Assembly: GCA_013360195.1 (NCBI GenBank)
Contig: JABWCQ010000009.1
Location: 1 to 64,000, forward strand
Source: a bacterium
Lineage (GTDB): Bacteria; Electryoneota; RPQS01
Reading direction: 5' to 3'
DNA: 64,000 nucleotides
Shown here: positions 57,659 to 64,000 of the stretch, piece by piece
Position numbering within the stretch: the first letter of the stretch is position 1
Layout of the letters: each line of letters opens with the position of its first letter
Program-made: the position numbers and the translations under genes
The notes under the pieces: generated by a model
Databases searched by the model: none
The model's input: the letters and a program-made list of their open reading frames with translations, nothing else
Told to the model about the DNA's origin: nothing

Positions 57659-58111
57659 TTAGAGTTTCTTCATGTAACTGATTTGGCGATCAACTTCTTT
57701 GAAGCCGAGCTTCTTGTGCGCTTCGTGACTGATATTGTTTTCGAGCAGCGCATCGCTGGCAAGTTCGAGCAATCCGTGCTCGCGTGCCCATTGCTCCGCG
57801 GTGCTCATCAACGCGGTGCCGATGCCCTGCCGCTGATAGTCCGGCTCGACATACCATCCTTCTATATAAAGGATGCGGTCGGACTCGCAGCCGTCGGCGC
57901 GATTGCACTGCTGTACTTCGAGAAAGGCGATGATGCGGCCGTCGTCGTTTTCCGCGAGCCAGACAATATAGCGCGGATTCAGCCACAGCCGTCCCACTTC
58001 TTCGCGATCCGGGGGCGGGTCCGGCCAAAGTTTGCAACGCAGTTCGTGCCAGACGAGCAGATCGAGCTTATTCAGGAGACGGATGTTCAATTTGGGGGTG
58101 TTTGTCGCCAT
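57659..58111 (-). CDS. Aminoglycoside 6'-N-acetyltransferase-like GNAT protein
   Basis: About 150 residues. The arrangement WHELRCKLWPD near the start, IAFLEVQQ, DRILYIEGWYVEPDYQRQGIGTAL (acetyl-CoA loop RQGIG, in parts), EQWAREHGLLELASDALLEN and SHEAHKKLGFKEV closely follows AAC(6')-I enzymes, which acetylate the 6'-amino group of aminoglycosides. A chromosomal copy in an environmental bacterium may have another natural substrate. ATG 58109-58111 is chosen; the frame is open 23 codons further without a ribosome site. Confidence 0.8.
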   Translation of the reverse strand: MATNTPKLNIRLLNKLDLLVWHELRCKLWPDPPPDREEVGRLWLNPRYIVWLAENDDGRIIAFLEVQQCNRADGCESDRILYIEGWYVEPDYQRQGIGTALMSTAEQWAREHGLLELASDALLENNISHEAHKKLGFKEVDRQISYMKKL

Positions 58112-58142
58112 TGCGGGTCTTGAAATCCACAACGGCGATACT

Positions 58143-58607
58143 CTATATTTGTTTTGTTCTGACCGCCTGAATATAATCAATCCACGGTGGCTCGAAGCCC
58201 ATGGCGCGGAGTTCGGCGTTGATCTGTCCGCGATGATGGGGAGCGTGAAGGACGAGATGTGTCAGGATCTCGCGCACGGAGTTTGTGAACTCGTTGCCTT
58301 GTGAATTGGTGTAGGTCACCTTGCGATCGAGATCGTCGTCGGACATGCCGGTGAAGAATTTTTCCCAGCGGCGAGCGAGTTCCTGCTGCTGCTCCAGACA
58401 TTCATAGAGTTTCCAATCCGGCCACACAAGATGATTGCGCGGATCGTTCGTCATGCGGTCGATCCAGAGATGCTCGGCGGCAAGATTGTGCGCAAGCCAC
58501 GTCACGGCACGCGGCGGAGCGTCCACATGCGAAAGCATCTCTTCAATAATCTGCGAGTTTGCCCAGCGTGTGTAGTGCAGCAAGTGCTTGAGATCGGCAA
58601 GAGTCAT
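58143..58607 (-). CDS. DinB-family protein
   Basis: About 154 residues of a four-helix DinB fold. The metal-binding His triad is visible: HYTRWAN (about 12), NLAAEHLWIDRM (about 47) and LVLHAPHHRGQINAELRAMG (about 126-130). DinB proteins bind a divalent metal and include thiol S-transferases and damage-induced proteins. ATG 58605-58607 is taken over an upstream open frame. Confidence 0.88.
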   Translation of the reverse strand: MTLADLKHLLHYTRWANSQIIEEMLSHVDAPPRAVTWLAHNLAAEHLWIDRMTNDPRNHLVWPDWKLYECLEQQQELARRWEKFFTGMSDDDLDRKVTYTNSQGNEFTNSVREILTHLVLHAPHHRGQINAELRAMGFEPPWIDYIQAVRTKQI

Positions 58608-58631
58608 GGTCGCACCAAAATGGAATCGAGC

Positions 58632-58674
58632 GTCGTCATCCTGTCTGCCGCGCAGGAAAGTCCAGGATGACGAC
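58632..58674. repeat. 12-bp inverted repeat between the DinB and cytochrome genes
   Basis: GTCGTCATCCTG and CAGGATGACGAC enclose a 19-base loop that also contains a CCTG/CAGG dyad. It could fold as a strong transcript hairpin. No T-run follows, so a REP-like repeat is more likely than a terminator. Confidence 0.6.
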
Positions 58675-58688
58675 ACTCTTTAGAATGC

Positions 58689-59615
58689 TTAGTGTTTTGC
58701 GAGAATGGTATGCCAATCCATGCTGGCATCCTGCTGCTCGGGCAGCGCGCTCAAGTAAGTCCATAAGGCCGCGACGTCGACGCTGTCGGCAAGTTTGGTG
58801 AGACTTGTCGGCATGGCGAGCGTGTCCACCAGCGTGCCATCCGCACGAATTCCAGTCTTCATCAGATTCGCGAATGACTCGTAATTGTAGTGCTTCAAGT
58901 GCTTCGTCAGATTCGCCGCCGGCGGCCAATTGGGGTCGCCTTCGAACACCGGGCCGCCGCTGTAGTTCGGACCGTGGCAGCCGATGCAGGCGATTTCCGC
59001 GATATACTTTCCATACTCAGCGGTGACGGCAATTTCGGGACGCTTCGGACTCTTGAAGCTGTGGTCGGTCACGGCGGCCTCGTTGACCAGTCCCCCCTTC
59101 ACCAACACCATTTTACCAATCGGGCCGAGCGCAAAAGGTTTGCGTTCGACGTCAACTTTCGGAGCAACTTTCAAATACGCATAAATAGCAGCAAGGTCTT
59201 CATCGGATATGCGATTCAGGTGAAAGCTCGGCATAATCAACATGCCGGTCTTATCGCGTTTAATTCCATGTCGTACGGCTAAATCAAGATCTTGAATGGA
59301 ATAGTCCGCCGGCAATCCGCCTTTGCCGAAGGTGATATTGGGGGCACTGAAAAAGGCGAACGGCCCCATGTCCAACTCGTGTCCGCTCAAGTCGGGCATG
59401 TGGCAGCCTGCGCACGTCCCGACCGATGAAACCAGATAGCGTCCGCGTTCAATCGTTGCGCTGTCGCTCGGCACATAGATATTTTTGCCTTTGACATCCG
59501 CGTACGATTTGCTCATGATACTTCCGGCCTGCATGAAGATATAGCCGCCGTACATGACGACGATCAATATCAATATACCGGCCGCGATTCCGATCCACTT
59601 CAAAACGTTTTTCAT
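58689..59615 (-). CDS. Membrane-anchored diheme c-type cytochrome
   Basis: A 308-residue protein. One N-terminal membrane helix (about 7-28) anchors two cytochrome c domains, with heme motifs CAGCH (68-72) and CIGCH (210-214) and probable Met ligands in LIMPSFH (about 128) and LAMPTSL (about 278). It carries electrons on the periplasmic side; partners are not adjacent. The order resembles gluconate- or alcohol-dehydrogenase cytochrome subunits but with two hemes. DinB-like genes flank it. Confidence 0.9.
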   Translation of the reverse strand: MKNVLKWIGIAAGILILIVVMYGGYIFMQAGSIMSKSYADVKGKNIYVPSDSATIERGRYLVSSVGTCAGCHMPDLSGHELDMGPFAFFSAPNITFGKGGLPADYSIQDLDLAVRHGIKRDKTGMLIMPSFHLNRISDEDLAAIYAYLKVAPKVDVERKPFALGPIGKMVLVKGGLVNEAAVTDHSFKSPKRPEIAVTAEYGKYIAEIACIGCHGPNYSGGPVFEGDPNWPPAANLTKHLKHYNYESFANLMKTGIRADGTLVDTLAMPTSLTKLADSVDVAALWTYLSALPEQQDASMDWHTILAKH

Positions 59616-59650
59616 CGTTTGTGTTCTCCCTCAGTTCTGTGAAAAGGTGC

Positions 59651-60136
59651 TTACTCCAAATAGTCGGGCGCTTGCTCCGACAACAATTCCTCCAATTGGA
59701 ACGAGTGGCGTAATGGATGCATGACCGCGTGTTCGAGCATGGACTCAATTGCCATATCCACTCCCCAGCGCGACTTGTGCACCGCGTTGAACGCTTCTTC
59801 CGGAACGTTCGCGAGCGGCGTGCGCCACTTCTCGAGCAGATATTCCAGATATTCGTCGCACTGCTCTTCTACATCTTCGACTGCGGGCGCCGCGTTAATG
59901 TCCGGATCAGGTAATCCAAGCTTTTCGCACATCCATGTCATGTACCCGCGTCCCGCGCGAAGCACATGCACCAACAGATGGTCGAGGCTCTGGTAGTCCG
60001 GGTCTTCGGTTTCCGGCAGTTTGATCTCCGCAGACTTGGCAGCCCACCACAGGTCGAGAAAATCCTGCATGAACTGCTCGTGCATGAGCACACAGGCTCG
60101 CGCACCGCGGTAGGTATATTCACTTAATTCGGCCAT
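59651..60136 (-). CDS. DinB-like four-helix protein
   Basis: A 161-residue helical protein with His residues placed as in DinB: HEQFMQDFLDLWW (about 19), DHLLVHVLRAGRGY (about 52-56) and LEHAVMHPLRHSFQ (about 134-144). It lacks close similarity to the DinB protein at 58143. It lies 35 bases before the cytochrome gene and is probably co-transcribed with it. Function unknown. Confidence 0.7.
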   Translation of the reverse strand: MAELSEYTYRGARACVLMHEQFMQDFLDLWWAAKSAEIKLPETEDPDYQSLDHLLVHVLRAGRGYMTWMCEKLGLPDPDINAAPAVEDVEEQCDEYLEYLLEKWRTPLANVPEEAFNAVHKSRWGVDMAIESMLEHAVMHPLRHSFQLEELLSEQAPDYLE

Positions 60137-60347
60137 GGTGCCTCCCGAAAGGGTCAGATTCCACCAATTTAGTCAAGCTTATAATATACTAAAGTTGAGT
60201 CTAAAAATGCGAGGCTGTTATTGAATTACGACCTGTTTTCTTTCTTGTCAGTTAAGTGCTTCTATTTGCACACTTAATACGGAGTGAGTTGTTTTGTCTT
60301 CTACAAACACAATATAAACAATTATTTATCTTTTGCGAAATGAATAA

Positions 60348-60394
60348 ACCCCGGATCTCGCCGGGGTCAACAATACGAAAATCCTCAGGATTTT
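60348..60394 (-). terminator. Terminator pair after the HAD phosphatase
   Basis: Stem ACCCCGG, loop ATCTCG, stem CCGGGGT (60348-60367); on the minus strand it is followed by TTATTCATTT. A second AAAATCC-TCA-GGATTTT hairpin lies at 60378-60394 next to the stop codon. The gap 60137-60347 otherwise shows nothing I can name. Confidence 0.7.
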
Positions 60395-61098
60395 CAGTCA
60401 ATCAGACCGGGCAACTCGCTCATTTCTTCGATGATGCGATGCACGCCAAGGTTGCGCAACCGCTCCCTGGAGGCATCGGTCTGGTGACGGGCACCCGTGA
60501 AACCCCAAACGGTCATGCCCGCAGAAAGCGCCGCCGTCGCGCCAACCACGGAGTCCTCGATTACGAGACATTGCGCAGGAAGGACATTGTTTTGCTCGGC
60601 GGCGTGCAGATAGACATCCGGGGCGGGCTTTGGGCGAGCGACCATGGAGACAGAGAAGATGTTATAACCACTGTGCGCTTTCGGAACAAACGGAGCGCCC
60701 GATGCGGGTGCCGCCGCGTGCATTTCGAAGTGATGCAGCAAGCCGACATGCTCCAACATCATTACGATTTCGTGCGGACTTGAACTCGATGCAATTGCTT
60801 TGGGCCAATGCTTGAGCCGGGCAAGCGTTTCGGCAACTCCATCAATCGCCTCGAGCTCTTCGTGGAACGCGCGCTCGACGCGAAGTTTCATCACATCACG
60901 AAACCCGGATGGCAAGTCCTTCAAGCTTTCGAGATATTCAGGAGAGCGCGTAGACAACCCCACGTAGCGGCGGATGTATTCTTCAATAGTGATGTGCTGA
61001 CCGAACTCCGCGCGTGTTTCCACTTCGATGCGCGCGACCAACCACTCGCTGTCCACAAGTACGCCGTCGCAATCAAAGATCAGAAAATCCGGTTTCAC
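60394..61098 (-). CDS. HAD-superfamily phosphatase/phosphoglucomutase-like (PGMB type)
   Basis: A 234-residue protein. Motif I FLIFDCDGVLVDSEWL, motif II AIASSSSPHEIV, motif III (Lys) ARPKPAPDVYLHAAEQ, motif IV CLVIEDSVVGATAALSAGMTVWGF. The cap region carries DSE and GLSTRSPEYL, which fit beta-phosphoglucomutase or sugar-phosphate phosphatases. The start ATG overlaps the stop of queF by ATGA, so the two are coupled. Confidence 0.9.
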   Translation of the reverse strand: MKPDFLIFDCDGVLVDSEWLVARIEVETRAEFGQHITIEEYIRRYVGLSTRSPEYLESLKDLPSGFRDVMKLRVERAFHEELEAIDGVAETLARLKHWPKAIASSSSPHEIVMMLEHVGLLHHFEMHAAAPASGAPFVPKAHSGYNIFSVSMVARPKPAPDVYLHAAEQNNVLPAQCLVIEDSVVGATAALSAGMTVWGFTGARHQTDASRERLRNLGVHRIIEEMSELPGLID

Positions 61099-61496
61099 TT
61101 CCTTCGCGTGTTTGAGTAGGCTGCCGAAATTGCGATGCCGCCGCGCGTGTTGAAATGGGCGATGACTTCAACATGAAGCGGTTTGACAAACCTCATAAAA
61201 TCTTCGCCGATGTCCACCGCAAGATGTTCGTGGAAAACGCCGACATTGCGGAAGGTTTCGAGATAGAGTTTCAGCGACTTGGATTCGACGACGTATTTGT
61301 CGGGAGTATAGATGATTTCGATGTGTGCGAAGTCGGGCTGACCGGTGACCGGACAGAGGCAGGTGAACTCGGTGCAGTTGAGCGTGACCTCCATCTTCCC
61401 CGGCGAATGATTTGGAAAGACTTCGAGTTTGCGCGAGGCTTTGGCTTTCCTGCCGAGCGACTTCAGTAACTTTGTGTCGGATTTTTGTGTGGGCAC
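61095..61496 (-). CDS. queF: NADPH-dependent 7-cyano-7-deazaguanine reductase QueF
   Basis: About 133 residues of a type I QueF. The substrate-binding Glu and active Cys lie in EFTCLCPVTGQPDFAHIEI (in parts), and ESKSLKLYLETFRNVG is the second signature, with HEH next to it. It reduces preQ0 to preQ1 in queuosine biosynthesis in the cytosol. The GTG at 61494-61496 starts where family similarity begins; a longer frame to TTG 61539-61541 is possible. No other que genes are in view. Confidence 0.9.
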   Translation of the reverse strand: MPTQKSDTKLLKSLGRKAKASRKLEVFPNHSPGKMEVTLNCTEFTCLCPVTGQPDFAHIEIIYTPDKYVVESKSLKLYLETFRNVGVFHEHLAVDIGEDFMRFVKPLHVEVIAHFNTRGGIAISAAYSNTRRK

Positions 61497-61588
61497 GGGG
61501 GCGGTAAATTCGAAATTGAAGAGAACGCAGAAACGCGCCAAGCAGCGGAGCGCCCTGCTTTTGTTGCCAACTGATTATTTCAGCGTCC

Positions 61589-62164
61589 TTATTCCTGACT
61601 CTGACTGAAATACGAGGCCGGTGCGGCAGGCTCGCTGATCAGCTTCTTCAGATTGCTCAGCGCTTCTTCGGCTTCGTAGGGTTCGAGCTCCTGAAAAGCT
61701 GCGGGCAGTGAATTAAAGAGCAGCAAGCGCTTCTTGGTGACGATGCCAAGCTGTTTGGCGCCCGTGCGCGTGCTTGTGTACAGATACACGTGTTTCGGCC
61801 AGATGTTCAGATAGGCGCCGATGCGGGTCGCGGTATCATACGCATACACATCGTTCAATCCGGGGATTGGCAGAATCGCGCGCTCGACTCCTTCAAGCAG
61901 CGCATCAAAAGTCTTGCAAGCCTCGAGAGAATCCTTCAAGCCAACGAGTTTTTCCTCGGCTATCTTCAGCGAATCAATGGAACCTTTGCGGTGGTGTTTG
62001 CCGGGCTTGCCGTCAGACTTTGTTGCGCAAGCGGCGGCGCGAATCGCGGCCTCAAGCGAAGGCTGGCCGACATAGAATGCGAATTCGGCCTTCGACTTCG
62101 GGCGGCTCTCGGCAACATAATTCCTCACGACAGATTCCAGCACGGCGTCACTTAATACAGACAT
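61589..62164 (-). CDS. Conserved hypothetical protein, possibly DNA- or RNA-binding
   Basis: A 191-residue protein. The central segment ILPIPGLNDVYAYDTATRIGAYLNIWPKHVYLYTSTRTGAKQLG (read in short parts) has a helix-hairpin-like 'PGLNDVYAYDTATRIG' pattern I have seen in uncharacterised families from diverse bacteria. The rest is helical with a basic loop (GKPGKHHRKGS). It lies between mnmE and queF, and its stop is 92 bases before the queF start. Not a Jag or RnpA protein, which are the usual mnmE neighbours. Confidence 0.6.
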   Translation of the reverse strand: MSVLSDAVLESVVRNYVAESRPKSKAEFAFYVGQPSLEAAIRAAACATKSDGKPGKHHRKGSIDSLKIAEEKLVGLKDSLEACKTFDALLEGVERAILPIPGLNDVYAYDTATRIGAYLNIWPKHVYLYTSTRTGAKQLGIVTKKRLLLFNSLPAAFQELEPYEAEEALSNLKKLISEPAAPASYFSQSQE

Positions 62165-62177
62165 TTCTACCTACTTT

Positions 62178-63548
62178 CTATTTACCAATACAAAACTTCG
62201 AAAAGATTCTGTCCAGCACCTCTTCGCCGATGGATTCGCCGGTGATTTCACCAAGCGCGTTGGCGGCGTCGCGGAGATCGGCGGCCATCAATGTGGATTC
62301 GCTGAAAAGAGATTGTGCACGAACGAGGGCCTCGTTTGCCCGCCGAAGGGCATCGTGATGGCGCTGCTCGGTGATGATCAGGTCACCTGCGGTTTCAAGC
62401 TCTTCGGTGAACACGCGGGTCAGTTCTGTGAGCAACTCTTCCACTCCGCCGCCTGACAGCGCCGAAATGTGAAACACGCCGCTGTGTGTTGCAAAGGGGA
62501 CGGCATACTCCGCGCGACTGAGGTCACTCTTATTATACACGATTAACGGAGTTTTGTTCGCGATTTCGGCCAGCATTTCCGGTCCGGGCAGGTCTCCGGT
62601 CTGACTATCAATAAGGAGAAGGATGAGATCGGCGCGACTCAGCGCTTTTCGCGTGCGTTCGATACCAATACTTTCGATTTCGTGCTCCGTGTCGCGCAAA
62701 CCGGCAGTGTCCTGAAAGATGACTTCATGGCCGGAAAGCTCAAGATGGGCCTCGATAACATCCCGGGTCGTGCCGGGATGGGGTGAGACAATGGCGCGCT
62801 CGTCGCCAACAATCCGGTTCAGAAGAGTGGACTTTCCGGCATTCGGCGCTCCTACAATCGCCACGCGAAGTCCTTCGCGTTCGATTCGACCTCGGGCAAA
62901 CGACGAGATTAGATGTTTGATTTTTTGCTGAAGCTCTAACAAATCGGTCTTTCGGGACTCCAAAGACTGGAAACTTACGTCTTCCTCGCTGAAATCCAGC
63001 TCAAGTTCTAACAATGCCAATAAATCCAATATCTTCGCGCGCATCTCCCGGACATGCTCCGAGAGCTTTCCGGACAACTGCGACAGTGCGGTGCGAGCAG
63101 AAGCCTCAGAACGAGCATGAATCAGGCCTGCCACGGCCTCGGCCTGGGCTAAGTCGAGCTTGCCATTCAGAAATGCGCGCTCAGTAAACTCTCCGGGGCG
63201 TGCCATGCGCACGTCCTGTGACAATATCAATTTTAATATGCGCTTAGATACAACATTCCCGCCATGACAGGAAATCTCAATGACATCTTCTCCTGTATAG
63301 GAATGCGGGGACTTAAAAAAGCTGATTAACACTTCGTCAATCAGCTCATTGTTATTATTGTATATGTATGCGTGCTTAACCGTATTTGGAGCTGTTTCCA
63401 GCCCCCCCATATTCCCCCCGTGAACGGAGGGAGACCCGAGGAGCCTTGCAACTTCCCACGACTTTGGTCCGGAAACTCGGATGACGGCGATGCCGCCAAT
63501 TCCCGGTGGAGTGGCAATGGCGGCAATGGTGTCGGCGGGTGGGGTCAC
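62178..63548 (-). CDS. mnmE: tRNA modification GTPase MnmE (TrmE)
   Basis: A 456-residue protein. It has the folate-binding N-terminal domain (start DTIAAIATPPGIGGIAVIRVSG), helical domain and inserted G domain with GAPNAGKST, DTAGLRDTEHEIESIGIERT, NKSD, and the C-terminal CIGK with its essential Cys. With MnmG it modifies U34 of tRNA. Residues 38-49 (SPSVHGGNMGGL) are an extra loop written by a C-rich palindromic element inserted in frame; relatives lack it. The loop interrupts the N-terminal domain without breaking the frame. Confidence 0.95.
   Translation of the reverse strand: MTPPADTIAAIATPPGIGGIAVIRVSGPKSWEVARLLGSPSVHGGNMGGLETAPNTVKHAYIYNNNNELIDEVLISFFKSPHSYTGEDVIEISCHGGNVVSKRILKLILSQDVRMARPGEFTERAFLNGKLDLAQAEAVAGLIHARSEASARTALSQLSGKLSEHVREMRAKILDLLALLELELDFSEEDVSFQSLESRKTDLLELQQKIKHLISSFARGRIEREGLRVAIVGAPNAGKSTLLNRIVGDERAIVSPHPGTTRDVIEAHLELSGHEVIFQDTAGLRDTEHEIESIGIERTRKALSRADLILLLIDSQTGDLPGPEMLAEIANKTPLIVYNKSDLSRAEYAVPFATHSGVFHISALSGGGVEELLTELTRVFTEELETAGDLIITEQRHHDALRRANEALVRAQSLFSESTLMAADLRDAANALGEITGESIGEEVLDRIFSKFCIGK
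63401..63437. repeat. C-rich palindromic element inside mnmE (copy C)
   Basis: CCCCCCC ATAT TCCCCCC, spacer GTGAACGG, AGGGAGA on the plus strand. It has the same arrangement and nearly the same length as the intergenic copy B at 53762. It encodes SPSVHGGNMGG in the mnmE frame. Confidence 0.7.
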
Positions 63549-63556
63549 GGGCGAAC

Positions 63557-64000
63557 TCAGAGCTTCCTGAAGTACATGCGCATCCGATCGGCCATTGCCG
63601 TTCGACGTGCGTCAAGAAAGTCGGAGTAATGTTCCGAGCTCATCTCGGTGATTCCATCAGGGATGCAATGAGCACGCAGATTCTCTTTCAATTCGTCAAG
63701 ATCGTTGATGGCGCCATATGCCGATTGCCCCCGCGAGCAGGCTTCAAACAATGTAGAGAAATACTTGCTTGGTGCGAGATCTCCAATCGCAATATTTATC
63801 TCGCTCTGCGTGACTGCGTAGTTTGCAATCTGATTATAGATACCTTTTGATGCGCCCTCTTTCTTGAGGTAGTTCTTTGGAAAGATGTGGTGGTGGTCCC
63901 CACGATTAAGAATCAAATCCTGTACCGTGATGTCGCGCGACAGGAACCCTTTGTCGTTTAGCTTTACCTGTGCTGCGCGAAAAACGCGGAAAGCGGGCGA
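63557..64000 (-). CDS. C-terminal part of a DUF262/DUF1524 (GmrSD-type) restriction-like protein
   Basis: The frame is open from 63557 to the window edge (147 codons). It begins there with SPAFRVFRAAQVKLNDKGFL and reaches the HNH-like motif GDHHHIFPKNYLKK (His-His-x-x-Pro-x-Asn). It then continues YNQIANYAVTQSEINIAIGD, which is the usual ending of GmrSD-like, DUF262-plus-DUF1524 proteins. These are modification-dependent or phage-defence nucleases that use NTP. The N-terminal DUF262 half lies outside. The stop is 8 bases before the mnmE start. Confidence 0.85.
   Translation of the reverse strand, partial: SPAFRVFRAAQVKLNDKGFLSRDITVQDLILNRGDHHHIFPKNYLKKEGASKGIYNQIANYAVTQSEINIAIGDLAPSKYFSTLFEACSRGQSAYGAINDLDELKENLRAHCIPDGITEMSSEHYSDFLDARRTAMADRMRMYFRKL

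Noticed and set aside
1-64000. tRNA genes, rRNA genes and CRISPR arrays
   Set aside because: No cloverleaf-like T-arm sequences, rRNA landmarks or regularly spaced identical repeats were noticed by eye. A covariance or array search would be needed to be certain for tRNAs.

Overview
The window is a dense bacterial chromosome segment. About 53 percent looks like G+C by eye. Nearly every gene lies on the minus strand; only the methyltransferase at 22005, the stress protein at 24202 and a possible small RNA near 52.8 kb run the other way. Several large exported proteins end in a PNPFN-type C-terminal sorting domain, there are lipoproteins and periplasmic prolyl isomerases, and a Bacteroidota-type secreted family wrongly called 'asparagine synthetase B' is present. 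Together these point to a Gram-negative member of the FCB assemblage, probably an uncultured candidate phylum. This placement is inference. TGA is an ordinary stop codon here, because several intact genes and coupled gene pairs end in it. Promoters of the form TTGACA - 16/17 bp - TATATT recur.

Layout. 0-7.3 kb: a polyprenyl-sugar glycosyltransferase, a DtxR-type metal regulator with a good promoter and inverted repeat, an acyl-CoA dehydrogenase paired with a PhnD-like binding protein (both with TTG starts), an O-methyltransferase, and a HicB-like gene interrupted by TGA. 7.3-19.5 kb: exported and envelope proteins, including a TPR protein, a sorting-domain protein split by an in-frame TGA, its lipoprotein paralogue, a giant DUF4175 coiled-coil protein and a DUF4159 protein. 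19.6-21 kb: a REP-associated tyrosine transposase with its hairpins and a phospholipase D-like zinc-ribbon protein. 21-27 kb: a LysE exporter, CoA-transferase, UspA, and a Cys-rich/beta-helix secreted pair behind a repeat-containing leader. 27-31 kb: three consecutive SurA/parvulin-type foldases. 32.5-36.3 kb: two tandem paralogous secreted proteins of unknown function. 36.3-44.5 kb: mfd and assorted small enzymes and membrane proteins. 44.6-49 kb: a type III-like restriction-modification pair beside a transposase remnant. 49-52.6 kb: murQ, rsmG and mnmG with two perfect parS sites, so this is probably near the replication origin. 52.8-64 kb: DUF3800, cstA, a diheme cytochrome, queF, mnmE, and the end of a DUF262/HNH restriction-like gene at the window edge.

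The main biological threads are envelope biogenesis and protein export (foldases, DUF4175, TPR and sorting-domain proteins), tRNA modification (mnmE, mnmG, queF), defence (type III restriction-modification, DUF262, DUF3800, PLD), and an unusual load of short palindromic repeats. At least four repeat families are visible. Two of them overlap coding sequence: one makes in-frame insertions in murQ and mnmE, the other supplies gene 3' ends. The most intriguing single observation is the TGA at 12187-12189. It aligns without gaps to a cysteine in the neighbouring paralogue and is followed by a hairpin that fits bacterial SECIS geometry. No tRNA, rRNA or CRISPR array was recognised.
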